A stretch of DNA of 13,503 bases from assembly GCA_017938785.1 (NCBI GenBank), contig JAGBAU010000312.1:1-13503 (forward strand), given 5' to 3'. This document shows positions 6,812-13,137 of this stretch, piece after piece. Each line of letters opens with the position of its first letter. The first letter of the stretch is position 1. The notes beneath the pieces are model-generated. The model searched no databases. It had not been told where the DNA came from and worked only from the letters and a program-made list of their open reading frames with translations. Made by a program: the position numbers and the translations under genes. Origin of the DNA: Clostridia bacterium (GTDB taxonomy: Bacteria; Bacillota_A; Clostridia; Christensenellales; Aristaeellaceae).

Positions 6812-8722
6812 ATGAACGCAATACTTTCCTTTATTGTATGCATTGCAATGCTGCTGAGCCCCACCGGCGTGCTGCCGGCTCAGCCGGAAACCGCCACTAC
6901 CTGGACTATCAGCAACCTGACCATCTCTGTGGGCGACGAAGCCGTTACCCTGGCTCCCGAGGCACGGCTCACCACCGCCATGGGCACTGAGGAGGCTCAG
7001 CTGCACTTTGAGCTGGGCAGCGGCGAAAGAACGCTCATGCCCATGTCCGGCGCCATCAACAAGGACGGTGTGCGCTTCACCCTGGGTACCGGCACCAAGA
7101 CCTACACCCTGAGCAATGAAACCTTCATGGAGCTTACCGGAATGACCGAGGAAGACGCCCAGCTGTTCGGCGTGTTCGGCGATTTCTTCCTGAGCTACGG
7201 CAAGGTTCTGAGCCTGATGAAGGATCAGGAAAAGTATGCCCAGTTCTATGATCTTTCCTGGGACCTGATGGAGGATATGCTGGGCGCAGAATTCACTGAG
7301 ACTGAGGTTGAGGTGGAGGGCGAAATGCTGCCCGGCCGTCAGATCAAGGGTGGCCTGACCGTCGGCGGTATGCTGAACATGCTGGACGTCATGGGCGAGT
7401 GCGGCATTCCCGAGATGGAAGAGCTCGTGGATGCAACGCTGAAGCTGGTGAACCTGACCAGCGGCGAAACTGTTGAAAAGTTCTCAGATCTGGCTGCAAT
7501 GGTGGAGGCCGAGGAAGAGCTTGAAGGCGTGATCATGGAAATGGATTGCAGCTATGTGACCGGCGATCCCATGTATTCCAAGGTGGATATGACCATGGAC
7601 GTGGAAGGCCAGTCCATGACTGCCCAGACCGAATCCATCACCCGCGGCGAAAACACCGTGGCAATGATGGTGATGGATATGAATGTTGAAGATACCGCCA
7701 TGTCCTATGCCATTACCATGGATTACACCGGCCCCATCACCGCTCCCACCCGCATGGGCCTGACCTACGATGTCCGCGTTGCCAACGATTACAGCTATGA
7801 ATACACCGAGGATGATGGCAGCGTTGTCAACTACCGCAGCGTGGATACCACCGCCATGCGCGCAGTTGCGAATGCAGAAATCGTTGACGGCCTGCAGAAT
7901 GCCAGCGCAGAGCTGATCGTGGACAACATCAGCACCTCTGGTTATGGCGAGGATCTGAATACCGACGAAGAAACCATAAACATGAACGTGGCTTACACCG
8001 AGCGCCTACAGGAGAACGGTAGCATCACCGGTTCCTGTGCGCTGGATGTGAACGCCATGGATGAAACCGTGGGCATTTCCTTTGATATCAACCGTGCCCA
8101 GGGTGAGGTTGTGGATTACTTCGCCGACACCGCCGAGCAGCCCCTTACCGCCGATACCGAGGACGCCGGCTACAGCGCCCTGATGGCAGATTTCATGGGC
8201 GTTGCTGCTGATGGCATGGCCCTGACCGCTGATGATAGCGTGATGCAGCTGATGTCCATGTTTGAAGTCATGGCCGACGGCGGCGAAGTGTATGAGGATA
8301 CCAAATACGAGGATGAAACCGCCGAAGAAACCTACGAGGAAGACGTTGAGGACGAAGCAAGCGTAGTTGCCACCCTCGAGGAAGCGGCCGCCATCTTTGA
8401 TGGCACCGTTCCCGCCTACACCGCCCCCGAAGGCTACAGCCTGCAGGAAGTTACGGTGGATGAATACAGCCTCTATGCCACCTACGCATCCGCGGATGAT
8501 GAATTTGAAATGTGCGTATATGCCTACAGCTCCGATGACGTCTACTACAATATGACGGAAGACGGTACCCTCACTGCCATCGAAGGCATGGTTGTGGAAA
8601 TGAGCATGTACGGCGATAACGTGGGCAGTGCCACCGTCCGCGGCAATGGAGGCGAGGTTACCTTCTACTTCAGCGGCGTGGATATGGCCACTGCGGAAGC
8701 CGTAATGGAAGGCCTTCTCTGA
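6812..8722 (+). CDS. Exported, very acidic protein of unknown function
   Basis: I do not recognise the family of this 636-residue protein. It begins with a short hydrophobic signal-like segment (MNAILSFIVCIAMLLSPTGV) and a likely cleavage near residues 23-24 (LPAQ). The rest has no further membrane span and no LPxTG-type anchor at the end. The mature chain is rich in D, E, M, T and Y and very poor in K and R. Its middle (about 240-430) alternates short hydrophobic and polar strands, as in large beta-sheet lipocalin- or LolA-like exported proteins. A low-complexity linker at about 491-515 (repeated YED, EET and EED blocks) leads to a C-terminal domain of about 110 residues (APEGYSLQEV ... ATAEAVMEGLL) whose layout resembles DUF4367-type domains; this is only a resemblance. 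AAGGAGG is placed well before the ATG. It is transcribed alone between its promoter and a bidirectional terminator. Confidence 0.8.
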   Translation: MNAILSFIVCIAMLLSPTGVLPAQPETATTWTISNLTISVGDEAVTLAPEARLTTAMGTEEAQLHFELGSGERTLMPMSGAINKDGVRFTLGTGTKTYTLSNETFMELTGMTEEDAQLFGVFGDFFLSYGKVLSLMKDQEKYAQFYDLSWDLMEDMLGAEFTETEVEVEGEMLPGRQIKGGLTVGGMLNMLDVMGECGIPEMEELVDATLKLVNLTSGETVEKFSDLAAMVEAEEELEGVIMEMDCSYVTGDPMYSKVDMTMDVEGQSMTAQTESITRGENTVAMMVMDMNVEDTAMSYAITMDYTGPITAPTRMGLTYDVRVANDYSYEYTEDDGSVVNYRSVDTTAMRAVANAEIVDGLQNASAELIVDNISTSGYGEDLNTDEETINMNVAYTERLQENGSITGSCALDVNAMDETVGISFDINRAQGEVVDYFADTAEQPLTADTEDAGYSALMADFMGVAADGMALTADDSVMQLMSMFEVMADGGEVYEDTKYEDETAEETYEEDVEDEASVVATLEEAAAIFDGTVPAYTAPEGYSLQEVTVDEYSLYATYASADDEFEMCVYAYSSDDVYYNMTEDGTLTAIEGMVVEMSMYGDNVGSATVRGNGGEVTFYFSGVDMATAEAVMEGLL

Positions 8723-8730
8723 ACCCGATA

Positions 8731-8758
8731 AAAAAGCGATCCGAAAGGATCGCTTTTT
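8731..8758. terminator. Bidirectional intrinsic terminator
   Basis: AAAAAGCGATCC (8731-8742) and GGATCGCTTTTT (8747-8758) form a perfect 12-bp stem closed by a GAAA tetraloop. T-runs lie on both strands. It sits between the stop of the exported protein (8722) and the stop of the convergent Myb-like gene (8763), serving both. Confidence 0.93.
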
Positions 8759-8762
8759 CTTG

Positions 8763-9515
8763 TTATGCCTGGGGCATGGCCGCCTCCACCATGCCGATTC
8801 GAACAGAAAGCGCTTCGCAGAAGGGTTCCAGTTCGGTATGGCGGGTTTCCTCCGGCAGTGCCAGGTAGTCCTTGATGGGGGAGATCAAATCCGTCACGGC
8901 GGATGCCAGGGGCGCTGACAGGGCGCTGCGCCTGTCGCGCAGGTATTTACAGATCACATCGCAGGCCCGCGCCAGGTCCGCATCCCCTGCCCTCTGGGCT
9001 TCGGACACCAGCTGCTCGCAGGATGCGTTCAGGTCGCTGCGGGTGCGGTGGTTCACCTGGGGCGTATCACAGTTCACGCCCTCGCTGTTGAGCCTGTCCA
9101 CCAGTTCGCGTACGTAATCCGGCCGGGTCTTGATCACTGCGCGGTATTTATTCTGATAGCGCAGCATCAGGCTGTGGTCGCCGCCGGAGAGCTTCTGCAG
9201 GCAGCTGCGTACGCTCTGCCCCTCTGCCCGGGCGATGAGCACCTGTTCCATCAGCCAGTCCACCTCCGGCTGGGTGAAGGGCACGAAGCGCGCGGCGTGG
9301 GGCTGGCCGTCCTCCCGGCTGCGCACCTGCGCGTAGTAGTAATTGCGTATGCTGTTGGGCCGGCGGCCGGTCTGGCGCGCGATCTGTTCAAATACTGCCT
9401 TCAGCGGCAATCCCTGCTGCTGCGCTTCATCTGCGGTTTCCCACAAAAGCTTGTTTTCGCTCTCGCTCCATCCCGTGCGTCTGCCCATTTTCACAACTGC
9501 CTGCTCCATGTTCAT
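8763..9515 (-). CDS. Protein with two tandem Myb/SANT-like (RsfA-like) DNA-binding repeats
   Basis: A 250-residue cytosolic protein. Residues about 14-66 (TGWSESENKLLWETADEA ... SIRNYYYAQVR) have the tryptophan-spaced three-helix layout of the Myb/SANT-like domain seen in the RsfA/YlbO prespore regulators of Bacillus. Residues about 78-128 (VPFTQPEVDWLMEQVL ... LMLRYQNKYRAVIK) look like a second, diverged copy. The C-terminal 120 residues are helical and unassigned. A DNA-binding role is inferred from the repeats; a link to sporulation is possible but not shown. The start at 9515 (MNMEQ) is chosen because GGAGG lies at 9520-9524. The next ATG at 9509 is equally plausible, since the first is only 4 bases from GGAGG. 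The in-frame extension to 9590 lacks a ribosome site. It is divergent from luxS. A TATATT at 9565-9570 (minus) is the best but weak -10 candidate. Confidence 0.75.
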   Translation of the reverse strand: MNMEQAVVKMGRRTGWSESENKLLWETADEAQQQGLPLKAVFEQIARQTGRRPNSIRNYYYAQVRSREDGQPHAARFVPFTQPEVDWLMEQVLIARAEGQSVRSCLQKLSGGDHSLMLRYQNKYRAVIKTRPDYVRELVDRLNSEGVNCDTPQVNHRTRSDLNASCEQLVSEAQRAGDADLARACDVICKYLRDRRSALSAPLASAVTDLISPIKDYLALPEETRHTELEPFCEALSVRIGMVEAAMPQA

Positions 9516-9648
9516 GTATCCTCCAAAGCCTTGATGATTTAGAGTATGCGCTTCATGTGCGATAAATATACTCGGTGCACACATCTTCAAAAGTTTTTCA
9601 CAAGTTAAGGAAATTGAAAGCCTTTTCCAAATCTTACCCCGTTAAGGC

Positions 9649-9676
9649 TTGACTTCTCAGCCGGAAAGCTTACAAT
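9649..9676 (+). promoter_or_regulatory. Strong sigma-A-type promoter of the luxS operon
   Basis: -35 TTGACT (9649-9654), a 16-base spacer and -10 TACAAT (9671-9676). The luxS ATG follows at 9712 behind TTGGAGG. An inverted repeat AAGCCTT (9618-9624) / AAGGCTT (9644-9650) overlaps the -35, and a further AAGCCTT occurs at 9526-9532. Confidence 0.8.
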
Positions 9677-9711
9677 AGAAGTGGTTTACCAGAAAGATTT
9701 GGAGGATCATT

Positions 9712-10191
9712 ATGCAGAAGATCACCAGCTTTACCATCGATCATATCCGCCTGCTTACCGGCCTGTACGTTTCCCGCGTGGACCGCATCGGCAATGAGGC
9801 GGTTACCACCTTTGATATCCGCATGACCCGTCCCAACCTTGAGCCGGTGATGGATACCGCCGCCGCTCATGCCTTTGAGCACCTGGGCGCCACCTGGCTG
9901 CGCAACAATCCCGAATGGAAGGATCAAATTATCTACTTCGGCCCCATGGGCTGCCGCACGGGCTTCTACCTGCTGCTGGCGGGCGAGCGCACTTCCGAGG
10001 AAATCCTGCCCCTGGTGGACGGCATGTTCCGCTTCGTGGCCGCTTTCGAGGATGAAATTCCCGGAGCATCCGCCAGGGACTGCGGCAACTACCTGGATAT
10101 GAACCTGTCCATGGCCAAATACCATGCAGAAAAGTATATCCGCGAGGTTCTGGACAAGCCCGAACCCGCGCGCCTGAGCTATCCCGAATAA
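9712..10191 (+). CDS. luxS: S-ribosylhomocysteine lyase LuxS
   Basis: A 159-residue protein of the usual LuxS length (about 155-160). It splits S-ribosylhomocysteine to homocysteine and DPD, the precursor of autoinducer-2, in the activated methyl cycle. The metal-site motif HAFEH (H53, E56, H57), the catalytic segment GPMGCRTGFY with C81, and the third metal ligand C124 in DCGNYLDM are all present. The start region SFTIDHIRL matches the conserved SF.LDH opening. TTGGAGG precedes the ATG. It is the first gene of a three-gene operon, followed after 15 bases by the DUF2148 gene. The downstream partners are not the methyl-cycle genes (pfs, metK) often associated with luxS. The enzyme appears intact. 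Whether this organism uses AI-2 as a signal or just recycles SAM by-products is unknown. Confidence 0.96.
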   Translation: MQKITSFTIDHIRLLTGLYVSRVDRIGNEAVTTFDIRMTRPNLEPVMDTAAAHAFEHLGATWLRNNPEWKDQIIYFGPMGCRTGFYLLLAGERTSEEILPLVDGMFRFVAAFEDEIPGASARDCGNYLDMNLSMAKYHAEKYIREVLDKPEPARLSYPE

Positions 10192-10206
10192 AAGGAGGGC
10201 ACAATC

Positions 10207-10749
10207 ATGATCTACAATTCCGAAGATATGGAAATGCGCGCCGCGCTGGAAGCAGCTGCACGCGTTTGCGCCGCCGCCCGCACCGCCCCCAAGGCCTGCG
10301 GCATCGACCACATGCACACCCTGACCCTCACCGGCGCGGATAAGGACGCTGTCGCCGACGAGATGGAGCGCATCGGCAATGAACTGGGCGCAAGCTTCTT
10401 CATCCGCGATGCAGGCAATGTGCGCGCCGCCCTGGTTCTGGTGCTCATGGGCATCGAGGAAACCCAGCGTGGTCTGGGCGAAATCTGCGGCTACTGCCAC
10501 TACAACGACTGCGGCGATTGCAAGGCCAACAACGGCGTATGCGTATACGATCCCATCGATGTGGGTATCGCCCTGGGCAGCGCCGCCGCCACTGCCGCTG
10601 ACTGCCGCATGGACAGCCGCATCCTTTTCTCTGCGGGCCGCGCAGCCCAGCAACTGGGTCTGATGGGCGAAAACGTGAAGCTGATTTACGGCCTGCCCCT
10701 GGCCTGCACCGGCAAGTCTCCGTTCTTTGACCGCAAGCCCAAGAAATAA
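10207..10749 (+). CDS. DUF2148 ferredoxin-domain protein
   Basis: A 180-residue protein of the uncharacterised DUF2148/COG4739 group ('protein containing a ferredoxin domain'). The cysteine cluster C94, C97, C102, C105 and C112 in ICGYCHYNDCGDCKANNGVC is the expected metal or Fe-S site. It is followed by YDPIDVGIALGSA, which is diagnostic for the family. C133 and C167 are additional candidate ligands. The N-terminal helical part (AAARVCAAARTAPKACGID) resembles the start of nitroreductase-like proteins in the same family. No signal peptide or membrane segment is seen. The biochemical role is not known. It starts 15 bases after the luxS stop with AAGGAGG, so it is co-transcribed. The family is typical of anaerobes, which fits the proposed host. 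Confidence 0.88.
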   Translation: MIYNSEDMEMRAALEAAARVCAAARTAPKACGIDHMHTLTLTGADKDAVADEMERIGNELGASFFIRDAGNVRAALVLVLMGIEETQRGLGEICGYCHYNDCGDCKANNGVCVYDPIDVGIALGSAAATAADCRMDSRILFSAGRAAQQLGLMGENVKLIYGLPLACTGKSPFFDRKPKK

Positions 10750-10778
10750 ACCGATTACCAAGGAAGGAAACGATACCA

Positions 10779-11690
10779 ATGAATAAACCCACCCTCGTCA
10801 TCATGGCCGCAGGCATGGGCAGCCGCTTCGGTGGATGTAAGCAGATCACTCCTGTGGATACCGCTGGTCATGTGATCATGGATTATTCCATTTTTGACGC
10901 CCTGGCCGCAGGCTTTGGCAAGATCGTCTGCGTCATCAAGCCGGAGATGGAAGCCGACTTCCGCGCCGTCATCGGCGACCGCATCGCAAAGAAGGCCAAT
11001 CTGGCCTACGCCTACCAGACCATCGACCGCCTGCCCGAGGGCTATTCCGTGCCCGAAGGCCGCGTGAAGCCCTGGGGCACCGCCCATGCAGTGCTCTGCG
11101 CTGCGGATGAAATCGAGGGCGATTTCTGCGCCATCAATGCGGACGACTTCTACGGCCGCTATGCCTTCAAGGCCGCTGCGGATTTCCTGATGGGCGATCA
11201 TGCAGATAACCAGCATGCCATGGTGGGCTATCTGATCGAGAATACCCTCACCGAAAACGGCTATGTTTCCCGCGGTGTGTGCGAGCCCGATGAGAACGGC
11301 ATGCTCAAAAAGATCACCGAGCGCATCCACATCGAACCCCGCGAGGGCGGCGCCGCCTACATCGAGGAAGGCGAAGAGGAAGTTTTCATCCCTGCAGGCA
11401 CCAAGGTTTCCATGAACATGTGGGCCTTCAGCCACAGCATTCTGGATGAAATGAAGAAGCGCTTCGTGGACTTCCTGAATACCCGCGCTGTTGAAAATCC
11501 CCTGAAGGCGGAGTACTACCTGCCCAGCGTTCCGGATGCACTCATCCGCGAAGGCAAGGGCCAGGTTCGTCTGTTGGAAACCCCGGAAAAGTGGTACGGT
11601 GTAACCTACCACGAGGACCTGGCTGCCGTTCAGGCTGCCATGGCCAGGATGCGCGCCGAAGGCGTGTATCCCGAAAAGCTCTGGGATTGA
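10779..11690 (+). CDS. Nucleotidyltransferase (sugar-phosphate NTP-transferase family)
   Basis: A 303-residue protein starting with the NTP-transferase signature IMAAGMGSRFGGCKQITPV (8-26, with K21), which binds the nucleotide triphosphate. RVKPWGTAHAV (95-105) and the metal-binding INADDFYG (119-126, D122/D123) follow. The fold is that of glucose-1-phosphate nucleotidylyltransferases, and the usual reaction would be NTP plus sugar phosphate to NDP-sugar plus pyrophosphate. The family is often annotated only as 'nucleotidyltransferase', and the particular sugar and nucleotide cannot be told here. It begins 29 bases after the DUF2148 stop with AAGGAAGG and is the last gene of the luxS operon, closed by a terminator. 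The functional link with LuxS is not evident. Confidence 0.85.
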   Translation: MNKPTLVIMAAGMGSRFGGCKQITPVDTAGHVIMDYSIFDALAAGFGKIVCVIKPEMEADFRAVIGDRIAKKANLAYAYQTIDRLPEGYSVPEGRVKPWGTAHAVLCAADEIEGDFCAINADDFYGRYAFKAAADFLMGDHADNQHAMVGYLIENTLTENGYVSRGVCEPDENGMLKKITERIHIEPREGGAAYIEEGEEEVFIPAGTKVSMNMWAFSHSILDEMKKRFVDFLNTRAVENPLKAEYYLPSVPDALIREGKGQVRLLETPEKWYGVTYHEDLAAVQAAMARMRAEGVYPEKLWD

Positions 11691-11704
11691 TCCAATTTTC
11701 TGGA

Positions 11705-11743
11705 AAAAGAGGGGAATAAACTGGAACTTATTCCCTTTTCTTT
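11705..11743 (+). terminator. Intrinsic terminator of the luxS operon
   Basis: GGGAATAA (11712-11719) pairs perfectly with TTATTCCC (11728-11735) around an eight-base loop. The stem can be lengthened outward by wobble and A-T pairs (11708-11711 with 11736-11739). TTTTCTTTC follows. It starts about 15 bases after the stop of the nucleotidyltransferase. Confidence 0.82.
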
Positions 11744-11783
11744 CGTCTAAAAACTGTATTTTCTAAGGAAGGAAGAACCCCAA

Positions 11784-12284
11784 ATGAAAAAGATTCTCGT
11801 TTTTGCACTGATTTGCACCATGATCCTCGGCGCAGCCATGGCTGAAACTATGCCCTGCATGACCGGTGAAAATAGCGCCTGCCCCATGAACGGCAGCTGC
11901 ATGATGGCCGAAGGCGAAACCGCCTGCCCCATGGAGAGCTGCTGCGCCGCAGACGGAGATTGCGTATGCATCACCGAAGAGGGCGGCGAATGCACCTGCG
12001 AAGCGTGCGAAGCCTGCGCCGTTGAGCCCTTCTACCTGCTGCCTGAGAGCGACGTCCGCCTGATCGAAAAGGAAGAATTGAAGGACGCCGACAAGGAGAC
12101 CCTGGCCCTGATGCGCAACGAAATCCTGGCCCGTCACGGCTATCCCTTCAAGAAGGCCCAGTATCAGGAGTACTTCGGCAGCCAGATCTGGTATGAGGAG
12201 AATCCCGATTTCGATTACAACATGCTCAGCAAGATCGAAATGGAAAACGTGGAAACCATCAAGAAGCTGGAAGAGGCCAAGTAA
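11784..12284 (+). CDS. Exported Cys/Met-rich protein with C-terminal YARHG domain
   Basis: A 166-residue protein with a clear signal peptide (MKKILVFALICTMILGAAMA, cleavage likely after residue 20). Residues 21-80 hold twelve cysteines (25, 33, 39, 48, 53, 54, 60, 62, 70, 72, 75, 78) and many methionines, with repeated PCM/CPM and a closing CTCEACEAC, suggesting metal binding or disulfide cross-linking outside the membrane. Residues about 105-160 (LALMRNEILARHGYPF ... YFGSQIWYEENPDF) match the YARHG domain, an extracellular domain of unknown function common in Firmicutes. The Cys/Met-rich block upstream of it is unusual. AAGGAAGG precedes the ATG. No convincing promoter is seen between the luxS-operon terminator and this gene; low-level read-through or a non-consensus promoter would be needed. 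Metal binding is inference only. Confidence 0.82.
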   Translation: MKKILVFALICTMILGAAMAETMPCMTGENSACPMNGSCMMAEGETACPMESCCAADGDCVCITEEGGECTCEACEACAVEPFYLLPESDVRLIEKEELKDADKETLALMRNEILARHGYPFKKAQYQEYFGSQIWYEENPDFDYNMLSKIEMENVETIKKLEEAK

Positions 12285-12285
12285 T

Positions 12286-12314
12286 TTGACAGAAAACCCT
12301 CCGTATGGTACATT
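12286..12314 (+). promoter_or_regulatory. Consensus promoter of the HAD-IB gene
   Basis: -35 TTGACA (12286-12291), a 17-base spacer and -10 TACATT (12309-12314). It begins two bases after the stop codon of the YARHG gene. Expected transcription start is about 12320-12322, giving a leader of only about 18 bases that carries GGAGG (12326-12330). Confidence 0.85.
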
Positions 12315-12338
12315 GTTTGCTGTACGGAGGGATTTTTT
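12297..12338 (+). terminator. Terminator-like hairpin overlapping the promoter and ribosome site
   Basis: CCCTCCGTA (12297-12305) pairs perfectly with TACGGAGGG (12323-12331). Wobble-containing pairs extend the stem inward to 12310/12318. Six T residues (12333-12338) follow directly and abut the ATG at 12339. The 5' arm lies in the promoter spacer and the 3' arm contains the Shine-Dalgarno sequence of the next gene. It can form in transcripts entering from the YARHG gene but not in those started at the local promoter. Confidence 0.75.
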
Positions 12339-12899
12339 ATGAACGTATACGATTTTGATAATACCATCCTGCGCGGCGACAGCACAGCGCGGTTTTATGC
12401 ATACTGCATGCTGCATTATCCGAAGATGTGGCTGGATATCCCCGGCCAGGCGGTCAACGGCCTGCTCTTTGCCCTGAAGATCCGCAAAAAACAGGTGTTC
12501 AAGCAGCGGATGCTGGCCTTCCTTACCCGCATTGGCGATGTGGATGCTGCCGTTTCCAGATTCTGGGAGAAGAATTTCTGCCGCATTAAGCCCTTCTACC
12601 GGGAAACCCAGCAGCCGGACGATGTGGTGATCTCCGCCTCCCCGGAGTTCCTGATTCGCCCCGCCTGCGAGAAGCTGGGCATCAAGTGCATCATGGGTTC
12701 GCCCGTGGATAAGAATACCGGTGTGTTTTCCGGGCTCAACTGCCACGGAGAGGAAAAGGTGCGCCGCTTCTACAAGGTTTTTCCAGACGGAGAGATCAAC
12801 GATTTCTATTCCGATTCCTATTCTGATGATCCCCTGGCCCGCATTTCCAGGCGCGCCATCCTGGTCAAGGGCGACCAGCTCCTGCCCTGGGACAAATAA
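12339..12899 (+). CDS. HAD superfamily subfamily IB phosphatase-like hydrolase
   Basis: A 186-residue cytosolic protein. It has motif I YDFDNT (D5 nucleophile, D7 acid/base), motif II ISASPEF (S99), motif III Lys K140 in GEEKVRRF, and motif IV DSYSDDPLA (D159, D163, D164), the order and spacing of subfamily IB phosphatases related to SerB. The helical cap between motifs I and II (about 15-90) includes hydrophobic stretches but no certain membrane segment. Substrate is not assignable; a small phosphomonoester is typical of the family. It has its own consensus promoter, and its GGAGG sits 8 bases before the ATG within a hairpin arm. No U-tailed terminator follows: the dyad at 12927-12971 lies in the right place but lacks a T-run on this strand. 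Confidence 0.87.
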   Translation: MNVYDFDNTILRGDSTARFYAYCMLHYPKMWLDIPGQAVNGLLFALKIRKKQVFKQRMLAFLTRIGDVDAAVSRFWEKNFCRIKPFYRETQQPDDVVISASPEFLIRPACEKLGIKCIMGSPVDKNTGVFSGLNCHGEEKVRRFYKVFPDGEINDFYSDSYSDDPLARISRRAILVKGDQLLPWDK

Positions 12900-12926
12900 G
12901 GATTTTCCGCCTTTATATCCAAAAAT

Positions 12927-12971
12927 TTTTAGCCTTCAAACGCTTGACGCAAAGCCGTTTGGAGGCTAAAA
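12927..12971. repeat. Long dyad overlapping the mgtE promoter
   Basis: TTTTAGCCTTCAAACG (12927-12942) pairs with CGTTTGGAGGCTAAAA (12956-12971) over 16 positions with a single G-T wobble, around a 13-base centre. The right arm covers most of the spacer and the -10 of the promoter, and the -35 lies in the centre. It lacks a T-run on the plus strand, so it may be an operator or a weak terminator for the upstream gene. Confidence 0.65.
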
Positions 12972-12972
12972 T
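12944..12972 (+). promoter_or_regulatory. Promoter of mgtE and its leader
   Basis: -35 TTGACG (12944-12949), a 17-base spacer and -10 TAAAAT (12967-12972). Transcription should start near 12979-12980, about 325 bases before the mgtE start codon, leaving room for a long regulatory leader. Confidence 0.75.
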
Positions 12973-13025
12973 GATAGGAGGGAAACTTCCCATTTTTGAC
13001 ACATTTTTATTGGAGGTGGCAAAGC

Positions 13026-13097
13026 ATGGACGACGGCGGAAGAAGTATGTCGGCTGATGGCGTGCCTCGAAGCATGCGTTCATTGCTGCGTCGCTGA
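13026..13097 (+). CDS. Short leader ORF (23 codons) upstream of mgtE
   Basis: ATG at 13026, TGA at 13095-13097. The SD GGAGGTG (13012-13018) matches the 16S tail over seven bases with a seven-base gap to the ATG, the best ribosome site in the window. The peptide starts MDDGGRSM, has one proline in the middle and ends with a basic RSMRSLLRR. No family is recognised. It lies within the leader of mgtE, and its last codons form one arm of a hairpin described separately. The acidic start followed by an Arg-rich end recalls the enteric leader peptide MgtL upstream of mgtA, which senses Mg2+ through translation; that comparison is by layout only. It is most likely a cis-acting leader peptide rather than a functional product. 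Confidence 0.6.
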   Translation: MDDGGRSMSADGVPRSMRSLLRR

Positions 13098-13137
13098 TTG
13101 ATTCTTAAAACGGTCAGCGCACACGCAATACGCTGAC
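13087..13137 (+). promoter_or_regulatory. Mutually exclusive hairpins in the mgtE leader (candidate attenuator)
   Basis: Structure A pairs TGCGT and CGCTGA (13087-13097, the end of the leader ORF including its stop codon) with TCAGCG (13114-13119) and ACGCA (13123-13127), leaving a three-base bulge. Structure B pairs GTCAGCG (13113-13119) with CGCTGAC (13131-13137). Both need the same central segment, so only one can form. A ribosome at the leader stop codon would block A and favour B. Confidence 0.5.

Noticed and set aside
9516..9590. N-terminal extension of the Myb-like protein to 9590
   Set aside because: No ribosome site at 9590, while GGAGG lies directly before 9515; the extension has no domain similarity.
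277..11690. Shared PEKLWD peptide in the amidase tail and at the end of the nucleotidyltransferase
   Set aside because: Six residues only, in unrelated folds and with different surrounding sequence; best taken as chance.
9670..12746. Minus-strand open frames opposite luxS, DUF2148, the nucleotidyltransferase and the YARHG/HAD genes (9670-10779, 10755-11612, 11763-12746)
   Set aside because: Shadows of recognised plus-strand genes; low-complexity A/G/H-rich translations with no domain.
12996..13001. Second perfect -35 TTGACA in the mgtE leader
   Set aside because: No acceptable -10 at 16-18 bases downstream; that place holds the GGAGGTGGCAAAG of the leader ORF.
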